A stretch of DNA of 12,744 nucleotides from DATDVL01 sp035290025 (GCA_035290025.1 DATDVL010000072.1:1-12744), one strand, 5' to 3'. Positions 1-6,074 are shown, counted from the stretch's first letter. Numbers and translations are program-made. The notes: generated by a model not told the origin, from the letters alone.

Positions 1-320
1 ACACCAAAAGCTTCCTTCTTATCACGATCAACATACACAACAGAATACGGCTTGACAGCAATACCATGATCCAAAGCAGCACGGAACTTAGCACCTAACA
101 CTGTGACTACATGCGTGTTCAAATTAGGCAATAAAGAATAACGATACTGCACATTAGGAACACGGTCGGCAGCATCAACAACTGTTCGCACAAAAGGATC
201 AGCAGGTTGAACACTACCATCACCAGAAGGTTGAACACTACCATCCGAAGGCATCGTACCACCTGGTGAAGAACAACCCAAAACCAATAACAACAACAAT
301 ACAACAATCATTAAACGCAT
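1..320 (-). CDS. Putative lipoprotein, C-terminus beyond the window edge
   Basis: An open frame runs from ATG at 320 leftward to base 1 without a stop (106 full codons). The N-terminus is a signal peptide (MRLMIVVLLLLLVLG) followed by a lipobox-like LGCSS, so Cys16 is the likely lipidated residue and the protein should sit on the outer face of the membrane. Residues 17-42 are a Gly/Ser/Pro linker that repeats GDGSVQP twice. The mature part does not match a family I recognise. Its codons end mostly in T or G, like the lon exteins further right, which suggests a resident gene. The start is supported by a TATA-like box centred about 27 bases upstream, so the mRNA is probably leaderless. Function unknown. 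Confidence 0.72.
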   Translation of the reverse strand, partial: MRLMIVVLLLLLVLGCSSPGGTMPSDGSVQPSGDGSVQPADPFVRTVVDAADRVPNVQYRYSLLPNLNTHVVTVLGAKFRAALDHGIAVKPYSVVYVDRDKKEAFG

Positions 321-342
321 AGTACAACCTATAACAAGAAGC

Positions 343-352
343 CTATAAAAAA
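343..352 (-). promoter_or_regulatory. TATA-like box of the lipoprotein gene
   Basis: The minus strand reads TTTTTTATAG here. The centre lies about 27 bases before the ATG at 320, the spacing expected for an archaeal leaderless promoter. Confidence 0.5.
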
Positions 353-368
353 CCTCCCAACAAAAAGG

Positions 369-438
369 TTATATAGGAAAAAAGAACCCTAAAATAGGCA
401 TAATACAGCTATAAAACATAAATAATCAAAAAAGAGGT
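369..438 (+). promoter_or_regulatory. Promoter and Shine-Dalgarno of the 139-aa surface gene
   Basis: A TTATATA box lies at 369-375 and a GAGGT Shine-Dalgarno at 434-438, seven bases before the ATG at 446. A second TATA-like stretch, CTATAAAAC (409-417), would start transcription at about 440 and lose the Shine-Dalgarno, so the first box fits better. The back-to-back lipoprotein promoter overlaps this region. Confidence 0.4.
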
Positions 439-445
439 TGAACAT

Positions 446-865
446 ATGGCAAAAAAAATGAGGTCAACAGTCATTATACAAAAAACCACAGAAATGAGCA
501 CAGAAAAAAAATTCTTATGGATGCTCATCATTCTGCTCGTTATCATAGCAATAATAGGCACCAGCATCGACATGACAGGAGAAAGCACACGACAACGAAC
601 ACTACCCACAAAAGAAAGAATACTACAACCAGAAATTATCAGTTATGAACAACTACAAGAAATGCTAACACCACAAGGAGTAATAACACTCCATCGAGGG
701 ACCATAACACCTGCAGGAACATTCGTGACCACAAGAACAACGAACTACCAAGCAGAAAACACTCAAGCCTACCAACAACTACAAACAATAATCACCCAAC
801 AAGAAAACGCAGGAAGAACATTCCAAATAATCATCCAAGGAACAATCTACCGCGTCATGCCTTAA
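446..865 (+). CDS. Single-pass membrane protein with 'TGES' motif, unknown function
   Basis: 139 aa. Residues 1-22 are polar and basic, residues 23-39 form one hydrophobic helix (FLWMLIILLVIIAIIGT), and the rest is a Gln/Thr-rich domain outside the helix. Just after the helix comes DMTGESTRQRT, closely matching NTTGESVRTRT at the same place in the next gene (938-1789). The end, NTQAYQQLQTII...FQIIIQ, also resembles residues 103-129 of that protein, so the two are paralogs. The topology (short inside, domain outside) is inferred from the positive charges before the helix. The start at 446 is chosen because of the GAGGT Shine-Dalgarno. Later Met codons at 458 and 494 are possible. An oligo-T tract follows the stop. 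Confidence 0.75.
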   Translation: MAKKMRSTVIIQKTTEMSTEKKFLWMLIILLVIIAIIGTSIDMTGESTRQRTLPTKERILQPEIISYEQLQEMLTPQGVITLHRGTITPAGTFVTTRTTNYQAENTQAYQQLQTIITQQENAGRTFQIIIQGTIYRVMP

Positions 866-873
866 CCGGCAAT

Positions 874-886
874 CCTTCTTTTTTTT
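874..886 (+). terminator. Oligo-T terminator after the 139-aa gene
   Basis: CCTTCTTTTTTTT with eight consecutive T at 879-886, nine bases after the stop codon and without a strong stem. This is the usual form of archaeal intrinsic termination. Confidence 0.5.
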
Positions 887-907
887 ATTATACTAATAAC
901 CATAGCT

Positions 908-918
908 TTTTATATAAA
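908..918 (+). promoter_or_regulatory. TATA-like box of the cysteine-rich surface gene
   Basis: TTTTATATAAA is centred about 25 bases before the ATG at 938. There is no Shine-Dalgarno, so a leaderless mRNA is expected. Confidence 0.5.
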
Positions 919-937
919 TAATACCACCAAAAAAATC

Positions 938-1789
938 ATGAAAAGAGGGGAAACAAACAACCTATTCTTTACACTAATAATTCTTATTATTATAGGAACA
1001 TTCGTATTCAACATTCTTGGAGAAAACACAACAGGAGAAAGCGTACGCACAAGAACACGCGTAAGCACAGCACCACAATCAAGCATAGAACAAGAAGCAC
1101 AAACACTACAAGGCATACTCCAAGCACGAGAACGAAACAACCAACCAACAACTATAATTATACAAACAGGAACCTACCGCACAGAAAACAGCAGAAGAGT
1201 CATAGCACTACAACAAGAACGAGAATATACTAGCACGACCGCGAACGGATGGAAACCTATCAACAACCTCATAAAAACACTCCTCAGAACAAGTACCAAC
1301 AGACCATTCAGAATACGCATACAACAAATACCCGCAGACTACTTAATCACCCGCCCAGCAGGAACAACCATACCTATACAACCAGGATTCATGACAGGAA
1401 CACTCAACCCTGACGGAACCATAACACAACCAACCACCAAAACCTGCTCTATCTCATGCATATGTAAAACCTGCATTAACGTAGAAGTCACCTGCGAAGA
1501 CGGCGGGGCAAATGGAAAAAGACAAGGAGAAATAGCAGGCGGAGAATCATGCCAAAGCTGCAAAATAAACGGCCCACACACTTTCGAAGTAGCATGCGAA
1601 GACATCAGAACAACAGCAGCACAAATAGACACCTGCACAGCAAAATGCAGTGCCTACCCTTCACAACCAAGCACACCCACAAAAGCAAGCTGCGAAGAAC
1701 AAGGTGTATGCGCAGAAAACGGTGGTGTCTATGAAATGGACCCACCAAGCCAACCTGTAACCACAGGTGGGCCTTACATCAGCAGATAA
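938..1789 (+). CDS. Cysteine-rich single-pass surface protein, paralog of the upstream gene
   Basis: 283 aa. Residues 9-27 form a membrane anchor, followed by NTTGES (30-35). Residues about 70-135 resemble the outer domain of the neighbouring 139-aa protein. Residues 170-258 hold twelve cysteines (170, 174, 176, 179, 186, 205, 208, 220, 233, 237, 252, 258). Two of the blocks repeat the pattern CxxC...V-x-[TA]-C-E-D...CxxC or CxxxC (VEVTCED and FEVACED), which points to a duplicated small disulfide or metal-binding module. The even number of cysteines and the external location favour disulfides. The C-terminus is Pro/Gly-rich. The start is set by the TATA-to-ATG spacing. No family recognised. 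It converges on the integrase gene with 13 bases between the stops. Confidence 0.78.
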   Translation: MKRGETNNLFFTLIILIIIGTFVFNILGENTTGESVRTRTRVSTAPQSSIEQEAQTLQGILQARERNNQPTTIIIQTGTYRTENSRRVIALQQEREYTSTTANGWKPINNLIKTLLRTSTNRPFRIRIQQIPADYLITRPAGTTIPIQPGFMTGTLNPDGTITQPTTKTCSISCICKTCINVEVTCEDGGANGKRQGEIAGGESCQSCKINGPHTFEVACEDIRTTAAQIDTCTAKCSAYPSQPSTPTKASCEEQGVCAENGGVYEMDPPSQPVTTGGPYISR

Positions 1790-1802
1790 TCCCTACACTT
1801 AA

Positions 1803-2771
1803 TCATTGTTTACCACCACAATAACGACAAAAAACAGCCTTACTAAATATTTGTTGCCCACAACACATACAAAACACCCCGTCTTCAACAGGCTTATTTT
1901 CTGCTTTAACCACTTCTTTATCACTCAATTTTTCAGGCAGGATGTTCCGCGAGCCCCCACGCTTCTCATTCTGTTTCGCTAAACGCTCCAATTCCGGCTC
2001 AGACATACTAAAATAAATCTGTGTCGTACTTACTTGGCTATGACCCATCTTATTCCTTAATGTCACAATAGATTGCTCAGGATGATTCAAAACCTGCAAT
2101 ACTGCATAAGTATGCCGCAACAAATGCGGATGCAAGGGATGTTTCAAACTAGGAATCTTTTTACTAATCAAAGTCATAAACTTTTGAATATTCCGAGGGG
2201 TAAAAGGTTTATTATCATTATTCAAAAACAATGGCTGATAGTCCATATTATACGAATTCTTAAAAATAGGGGTCTTGCCCACATGAAATGTCTGCTTAAA
2301 ACTTCTTAGTAATGCTATAATATTCTCATTCACCTCGATCCAACGCCATTTCTTACCTTTCCCAATAACCCGCACTCGACTAATATCTGGATCGATATCA
2401 CCAATAGCTAAATCACATAACTCACTTACACGACACCCTGTTTCGACCAAGGTTTTGATAATCAAACACTCTGTTTGTTTAATCCTTGATTCTGGATACT
2501 GGGCAAAGTACTGTTCAATTAATACAATATCTTTTTCTAACAAATATTCTGGCTCACGATCAGTCTCCCGTTTAACTTTTAGGTAAGCAAGTTGTTTAGC
2601 AGTAATATACTTACCAACAATCTTGTCCTTATAATTATCAACCTCATTAATCAGTTCATCACGCTCTAAAGGGATAAGTAGCATAGGATGAGGAACAACT
2701 TCTAACAATATTTTTTTAAGATTCATTGCAGTAAAATAAAACGTTGTAGGCTTCTTCGTGAAATCTAGCAT
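1803..2771 (-). CDS. Tyrosine recombinase/integrase with C-terminal zinc ribbon
   Basis: 322 aa. The catalytic core of the tyrosine recombinase family is visible: Arg114 (GCRVSEL), Lys138 in the beta-hairpin (GKGKK), the HLLRH box with His216 and Arg219, His244 (GHSQVST) and the nucleophile Tyr253 (TQIYF). Residues 1-95 would be the N-terminal DNA-binding arm. A tail after residue 295 carries Cys301xxCys304 ... Cys315xxCys318, a zinc ribbon that the usual archaeal Xer proteins lack as far as I know. It cuts and rejoins DNA at specific sites, either to integrate an element or to resolve dimers. The adjoining plasmid-like genes favour an element integrase over a chromosomal XerA, but no att repeats could be identified. 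ATG 2771 is favoured by a TATA box 26 bases upstream; Met16 is the alternative. Stop is TGA. Confidence 0.9.
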   Translation of the reverse strand: MLDFTKKPTTFYFTAMNLKKILLEVVPHPMLLIPLERDELINEVDNYKDKIVGKYITAKQLAYLKVKRETDREPEYLLEKDIVLIEQYFAQYPESRIKQTECLIIKTLVETGCRVSELCDLAIGDIDPDISRVRVIGKGKKWRWIEVNENIIALLRSFKQTFHVGKTPIFKNSYNMDYQPLFLNNDNKPFTPRNIQKFMTLISKKIPSLKHPLHPHLLRHTYAVLQVLNHPEQSIVTLRNKMGHSQVSTTQIYFSMSEPELERLAKQNEKRGGSRNILPEKLSDKEVVKAENKPVEDGVFCMCCGQQIFSKAVFCRYCGGKQ

Positions 2772-2790
2772 TAATTTAGTAAAGCGAACT

Positions 2791-2802
2791 AATTTATAAA
2801 TA
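2791..2802 (-). promoter_or_regulatory. TATA-like box of the integrase gene
   Basis: The minus strand reads TATTTATAAATT, centred 25-26 bases before the ATG at 2771. Confidence 0.5.
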
Positions 2803-2908
2803 TTACGTTTTTTGTTCGTTTTAGAAAGCAGTTATTACGCATTGTATATGGAATGCGAACTATATAATACATCTAAAATTTTTAAGCAAAAAGCACAAGA
2901 TTCAGCAG

Positions 2909-3472
2909 CTAAAATCTTGCATTGGGATCAATACTATTTCCCCCACCAGGACCAACAACAGTATGACTTTGCTTCGAAGGAATACCAGAATTTTCACTAC
3001 CAGTTACACCTTCTTGAACAGCTTCAACAACACGATCACGTCTATCCTGATAGGCTTTTACTGCTCGAGGATGTGGCCGAACATCAAATGTCGGAGAAAA
3101 CATGTACGCAAGAAGACCACTCATTTCATCACCTAAACGACATAGGTCAAGACCGGACAATAAACGAGTAATACTACCAACAGATAAGTCATATTCCCCA
3201 CCACTATCATGAGGGTTCCATAAATCAACAGACTTCAGAAGCAACACCCTACCACCCAAGTTAGCACTACCTCGTCTGTACACCAAACCTACACCAAAAT
3301 ATCTCCGTTCAGTAGTATCTACCAGCAACCCAGACCTTGTCAAATCTTCTGAAGGAAGGACCAACTCTATCAGGTGACTATTTAATTCCTGAAGAAAAGC
3401 CTCCACAGATTCACCAAGTATCTTTGTTAATAAATGGTAAACACGACCACGACCTTGAGCTGTTTGAATCAT
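2909..3472 (-). CDS. Unknown protein of the accessory block
   Basis: 187 aa, no family recognised. There is no signal peptide or membrane segment. The middle is mixed alpha/beta with GRVLLLKSVDLWNPHD. The stretch SGLLAYMFSP...RRDRVVEAV (about 120-155) resembles GGLMAHAFVP...RAHDRLVALM of the interrupted gene to its right, so the two may be distant paralogs. The C-terminus after about 158 is Gly/Ser-rich and probably disordered. The start is supported by a TATA box 26-27 bases before ATG 3472. The plus-strand frame covering 2812-3171 is Gln/His-rich antisense and was not accepted. Confidence 0.65.
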   Translation of the reverse strand: MIQTAQGRGRVYHLLTKILGESVEAFLQELNSHLIELVLPSEDLTRSGLLVDTTERRYFGVGLVYRRGSANLGGRVLLLKSVDLWNPHDSGGEYDLSVGSITRLLSGLDLCRLGDEMSGLLAYMFSPTFDVRPHPRAVKAYQDRRDRVVEAVQEGVTGSENSGIPSKQSHTVVGPGGGNSIDPNARF

Positions 3473-3493
3473 GTGATGGCTTATGACTAAATA

Positions 3494-3503
3494 CTATAAA
3501 AAA
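3494..3503 (-). promoter_or_regulatory. TATA-like box of the 187-aa gene
   Basis: The minus strand reads TTTTTTATAG, centred about 26 bases before ATG 3472. It is nearly identical to the boxes of the lipoprotein gene and of the interrupted gene at 3541-3993. Confidence 0.5.
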
Positions 3504-3540
3504 CTAGCGATAAAAAGATTCAAGCTAAGATAAAAACTAT

Positions 3541-3993
3541 TTATTCTAACATATCAGGACTTGGATCACGAATTCTACCTTTAGGGGGATTCATCAAAGC
3601 AACAAGCCTATCATGCGCACGACGAATAGTAGCAGCCAAATAAAGACTTACAGGGCCATTAGAAGGAACAAACGCATGAGCCATCAAACCACCAGAACGA
3701 GGTAAACACAATGTAGGTGTATAAACACCCCTCACTTCATCGCGATAAGAATCAAGCAAAGAACTATCAACTCACTCAGGATCACGCTGAAGCAAAAACG
3801 AGCCAGGTCTATAATTGCCCATAACACCATGAACATCCCATCCCGAACGATCAAAAGTTACATCAGGAGTTGCTAAAAAAACGCCAAGATTATCAGGAAA
3901 CCTCACAACAACAAGATGCCTATTAGAAAAACTAACATGAAATAACTCATCTTCCAAAAGCGGAGAATCACTAAGAATTTGATGAACAACCAT
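3541..3993 (-). pseudogene. Unknown gene interrupted by one in-frame TGA
   Basis: From ATG 3993 the frame gives 73 codons (MVVHQILSDSPLLEDELF...) ending LLQRDPE, then TGA at 3772-3774, and then continues in the same frame for 76 more codons (VDSSLLDSYRDEV...) to TAA at 3541-3543. Codon use is the same on both sides of the TGA. No promoter or good start codon precedes the second part (only TTG at 3759), and the second part carries the region that resembles the 187-aa neighbour. A single nonsense mutation in a formerly 150-residue protein is the simplest reading. Read-through, or two separate short genes, remain possible. Start 3993 was chosen because its TATA box is 25-26 bases upstream; the hydrophobic stretch before it is non-coding leader in this reading. 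Confidence 0.55.
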
Positions 3994-4013
3994 AAAACTA
4001 CCCATGAAAAGGC

Positions 4014-4023
4014 CTATAAAAAT
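4014..4023 (-). promoter_or_regulatory. TATA-like box of the interrupted gene
   Basis: The minus strand reads ATTTTTATAG, centred 25-26 bases before ATG 3993 and only 13 before the alternative ATG 4005. This decides the start. Confidence 0.45.
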
Positions 4024-4153
4024 GTTATGCAAAGTTACCCTACAAAGGATAAAACCAGATAGTAACAAAAGTATCAAACAAAAACTAAAAGTTTTAGCTA
4101 CCCCATTATATATCACTGGAACAATACTGAGACAAAAACTTGATAAAAAGAAA

Positions 4154-4163
4154 GGTTTATAAT
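4154..4163 (+). promoter_or_regulatory. TATA-like box of the first coiled-coil/winged-helix gene
   Basis: GGTTTATAAT preceded by purines (AAGAAA) is centred about 31 bases before ATG 4191, leaving a leader of only a few bases. Confidence 0.45.
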
Positions 4164-4190
4164 CAAAAAACAACAGAAAAACATTAAGAA

Positions 4191-4850
4191 ATGTTCAATT
4201 TCTTCAAAGTAAAAGAGGATGTAAAAGGCTTACGCAGACACTTGCATGAAGTAGACGGTAATATACAACAATCATTCACCAACCTCAAAGACGACATGAA
4301 AGAGATAGGCCGATGGATCCACCATTTCAACCAGCAAAACACGACAAAAGAAGCATTAGTGCAACACTTAGAATCAAAAATAGAACTTCTTGAACACAAA
4401 CTTGATGAACGCGAACGAGCACTACTTCGAGAAAGACACCAAGAACGTTCAAAAATTGAACATGTTCAACCGTTCAACCGTTCAGTTCAACCGTTCATGA
4501 ACGTTCAACCAGATGTTCAACCACCTGTTCAAGCGATTGAACAACAGTTCAACCACCTAAAAGAGCTAGATGTGAGAGGATTAGGAGACGGCATCAGCAG
4601 GCTTACACCTGCACAAAAGAGAGTAGTAGGCCTTTTAGTATATTCTGGAGGCCCTATGGACTATGAAGAAATAGCCAGGCGACTAGATCTTAACCCTATA
4701 ACTGCAAGAAGACATGTTAACGACGTAAAAAGAATGGGGGTAGGCATCAAAAAAAGGATAAGTGAGGGCGGAAGAAAAAACCTTTATTACCTTGATGAAC
4801 AGGTCAAAATGACTATCCTTAAAGAAATAGAAGACAAAAAAGAAGACTAA
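4191..4850 (+). CDS. Coiled-coil plus winged-helix DNA-binding protein with repeat-encoding linker
   Basis: 219 aa in three parts. Residues 1-90 are helical and charged, with heptad-like Leu/Ile spacing (probable coiled coil, oligomerisation). Residues 91-125 are a linker rich in VQP (VQPFNRSVQPFMNVQP...). Residues 137-210 form a winged-helix domain (LTPAQKRVVGLLVYSGGPMDYEEIARRL, recognition helix near NPITARRHVNDVKRMG, wing ISEGGRKNLYYL). The DNA of the linker is an array of GTTCAACC copies. The gene at 5044-5673 has the same layout with a different linker repeat and faces it tail to tail. The protein probably binds DNA, perhaps its own linker array, as a replication initiator or autoregulator. 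That role is inference; the domains are visible. Confidence 0.8.
   Translation: MFNFFKVKEDVKGLRRHLHEVDGNIQQSFTNLKDDMKEIGRWIHHFNQQNTTKEALVQHLESKIELLEHKLDERERALLRERHQERSKIEHVQPFNRSVQPFMNVQPDVQPPVQAIEQQFNHLKELDVRGLGDGISRLTPAQKRVVGLLVYSGGPMDYEEIARRLDLNPITARRHVNDVKRMGVGIKKRISEGGRKNLYYLDEQVKMTILKEIEDKKED
4447..4554 (+). repeat. Intragenic GTTCAACC repeat array with palindrome
   Basis: GTTCAA/GTTCAACC occurs at 4447, 4464, 4472, 4485, 4503, 4515, 4527 and 4547, with partial copies (GTTCA) at 4480 and 4493. Inverse copies (TTGAAC) start at 4456 and 4537. The first inverse copy and the copy at 4464 form the perfect palindrome TTGAACATGTTCAA (4456-4469). The spacing is irregular (7-20 bases). The array encodes the VQP linker of the gene. 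Confidence 0.75.
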
Positions 4851-4858
4851 AACAACCT

Positions 4859-5073
4859 CTAAACACTAAAAGTGAGTCTTTTCCTTGATAAACAGGCAAG
4901 AAGCAAAAAAAGAAATACCTAAAATAAGGCAAAAATGGTCTTTAAACACTAAAAGTGAGGATTTAAACAGGCTTATCTAAGGATAAGCTAAAGGATGACT
5001 GACTAACAATAAAAAGTGAACAGTTCTAGAGAAAAACCTCAAATCACCCTTGAAATGATGAAAGTGAGGATTG
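4859..5073 (+). repeat. Dispersed AAAAGTGAGG repeats between two convergent genes
   Basis: Related copies are CTAAACACTAAAAGTGAGTC (4859-4878), TTTAAACACTAAAAGTGAGG (4941-4960), AACAATAAAAAGTGAACAG (5005-5023) and GATGAAAGTGAGGATTG (5057-5073). One more, CTTAAAAGTGAGGATAC (5207-5223), lies inside the next gene. The first two contain the small dyad CACT-AAA-AGTG. They fill the 193-bp space between the two coiled-coil/winged-helix genes, a place where no promoter is needed. Binding sites for replication or partition are a reasonable guess. Confidence 0.6.
4971..4988. other. Inverted repeat in the convergent intergenic region
   Basis: GCTTATC-TAAG-GATAAGC, a perfect 7-bp stem with a 4-base loop, lies between the second and third AAAAGTGAGG copies. 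It has no T tract, so it is a weak terminator candidate for either convergent gene. Confidence 0.5.
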
Positions 5074-5673
5074 CTGCCCATAATCACTCTGTTGATAATA
5101 AAGGCTTAAGAGTTTTTGATAGGTATCCAAAGACTTAAAGGAAGGGTTAATAGAAAGGACAGTACGGTTCTTGTTTAACTTTGTTTTGAGCAAAGGCACG
5201 TTTTTTCTTAAAAGTGAGGATACATAGGAACGCACACAAGCATCAGAAACACCCATTTTTTGCGCAATTTCATAATAGTTAGCCCTACCCTTTTCTTGAT
5301 CAAGTTGATAGATCACTAAAAACGTTTTAAGTTCATAGTTTTTTAACCCTAAAAACGCTTTTTCCAGGTCATTTTTTGGTTCTATGGGTGTTTCAAAATG
5401 GTCCTCAATAGGTAAAGTGAGTGCGTAGTGCGTGCGTGCTGAGTGCGTGCAGAGTGCGTGCTGAGTGCGTGCAGCGTATACCCCTTCATTTCCTGTGGAA
5501 CTTTCTTCCTTTCGAGTTAGTTCAAGCGATTTTTTTAGCTGAGAAAGTTCATTCCTTAGGATTTCAACAACCTGCTTATTTGTGCTTAATTCGGCTTCTA
5601 GACGCAAAATTTCATCTTTTACTTTAGAAAAAGCCTTCTTAATAGGATCATTTTCATCACTACCCCCCACCAT
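5044..5673 (-). CDS. Coiled-coil plus winged-helix protein with 11-bp iterons in its linker
   Basis: 209 aa with the same order as the gene at 4191-4850. Residues 9-58 are a predicted coiled coil (KKAFSKVKDEILRLEAELS...), residues about 62-90 a low-complexity linker (ARTQHALCTHSARTHYAL), and residues 103-180 a helix-turn-helix/winged helix (FLVIYQLDQEKGRANYYEIAQKMGVSDACVRSYVSSLLRK). The tail is Gln/Ser-rich. The linker DNA (5417-5479) is a GTGCGTGC array, and an array of the same repeats sits directly upstream of the gene's TATA box. This suggests the protein binds both, for origin activity or autorepression (inference). ATG 5673 is fixed by a TATA box 26 bases upstream; stop is TGA. Confidence 0.8.
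   Translation of the reverse strand: MVGGSDENDPIKKAFSKVKDEILRLEAELSTNKQVVEILRNELSQLKKSLELTRKEESSTGNEGVYAARTQHALCTHSARTHYALTLPIEDHFETPIEPKNDLEKAFLGLKNYELKTFLVIYQLDQEKGRANYYEIAQKMGVSDACVRSYVSSLLRKNVPLLKTKLNKNRTVLSINPSFKSLDTYQKLLSLYYQQSDYGQQSSLSSFQG
5417..5479. repeat. Intragenic 11-bp iteron array
   Basis: Three consecutive units GAGTGCGTGCW (5441-5451, 5452-5462, 5463-5473) follow two degenerate units of the same total length (5419-5440). The period is 11 bp, not a multiple of three, so successive copies are read in different codon phases. The first 23 bases (5417-5439) are identical to 5728-5750 upstream of the gene, and the last 15 (5465-5479) match 5743-5757. Confidence 0.8.
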
Positions 5674-5693
5674 TTATGGAAGGAATGCGTGCA

Positions 5694-5704
5694 AATATAT
5701 AAAG
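5694..5704 (-). promoter_or_regulatory. TATA box between repeats, second coiled-coil gene
   Basis: The minus strand reads TTTATATATTT, centred 26 bases before ATG 5673. A single TGCGTGC lies on its downstream side (5685-5691) and the repeat array on its upstream side (from 5709), a layout typical of autoregulation by blocking TBP/TFB. Confidence 0.55.
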
Positions 5705-5708
5705 ATAT

Positions 5709-5757
5709 GGTGCGTACTGCGTGCGTTGTGAGTGCGTAGTGCGTGCGTGCAGCGTAT
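5709..5757. repeat. Promoter-proximal copy of the iteron array
   Basis: GTGCGT-rich repeats lie between the TATA box of the 209-aa gene and the stop codon of the winged-helix gene to the right. Positions 5728-5750 repeat 5417-5439 exactly over 23 bases, and 5743-5757 repeat 5465-5479. Compared with the in-gene array it lacks exactly 33 bp, i.e. three 11-bp units. Confidence 0.8.
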
Positions 5758-6029
5758 TACCTCACCAAGTTAGCATATGCCTTGAACGCAGGTTCAGACA
5801 ACCGCCAACGGCGACGAGCACGATACACAACACCCTTCTCAGACAAGGCCACTTCCATAACAAGATTATCCTTTTTCATCTCTAATAAGAGAGACTTTGT
5901 AAATTCCTCATCACGAATAATACCCGTGGCTATATCCTTCGTAAACAAGGCCTTGGGGTTGTTTTCAAAAAGGAAAGCAAGCATTTCTTCCTTGATCCGT
6001 GCAGCTTTCTGAGCAGATATTTTAGACAT
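5757..6029 (-). CDS. Small winged-helix DNA-binding protein
   Basis: 90 aa. Residues 8-60 fit a winged-helix fold (AARIKEEMLAFLFENNPKAL, FTKDIATGIIRDEEFTKSLLLEMKKDNLVMEV), followed by a wing-like LSEKGVVYRARRRWRLSE with many arginines. It is probably a small transcriptional regulator of the accessory block. It lies upstream of the iteron-bearing gene on the same strand, but each has its own TATA box. The start at 6029 (MSKISAQ) rather than 6047 is chosen because the TATA box is 26 bases before 6029. No more specific family recognised. Confidence 0.7.
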   Translation of the reverse strand: MSKISAQKAARIKEEMLAFLFENNPKALFTKDIATGIIRDEEFTKSLLLEMKKDNLVMEVALSEKGVVYRARRRWRLSEPAFKAYANLVR

Positions 6030-6050
6030 AGAAACAATAAAGAACATTAC

Positions 6051-6058
6051 TATTTAAG
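6051..6058 (-). promoter_or_regulatory. TATA-like box of the small winged-helix gene
   Basis: The minus strand reads CTTAAATA, centred about 26 bases before ATG 6029. Confidence 0.4.
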
Positions 6059-6074
6059 TTAATCGGTAAACCTT

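Noticed and set aside
206..244. GTTGAACACTACCATC direct repeat in the lipoprotein gene, similar to the GTTCAACC array
   Set aside because: Only two copies, in phase with the repeated GSVQP peptide; it is explained by coding sequence duplication.
119..307. Minus-strand hydrophobic frame (MLYCCCYWF...)
   Set aside because: It is a shifted frame of the lipoprotein gene that starts at 320; the other frame has a signal peptide, a lipobox and a TATA box at the right distance.
2812..3171. Plus-strand Gln/His-rich frame
   Set aside because: It lies antisense to the 187-aa gene, which has a proper promoter and coding composition; no promoter spacing was seen for the plus frame.
3772..3774. TGA as a reassigned codon
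   Set aside because: Other genes in the window (lon halves, integrase, 209-aa gene) end naturally in TGA and none of the clear genes contains it in frame.
3994..4173. Hydrophobic N-terminal extension of the interrupted gene (start at 4173)
   Set aside because: It includes the TATA box that serves ATG 3993, so it is upstream non-coding DNA.
5417..5757. Repeats considered as a CRISPR array
   Set aside because: Units are 11 bp, contiguous and inside a coding region, with no unique spacers and no cas genes.
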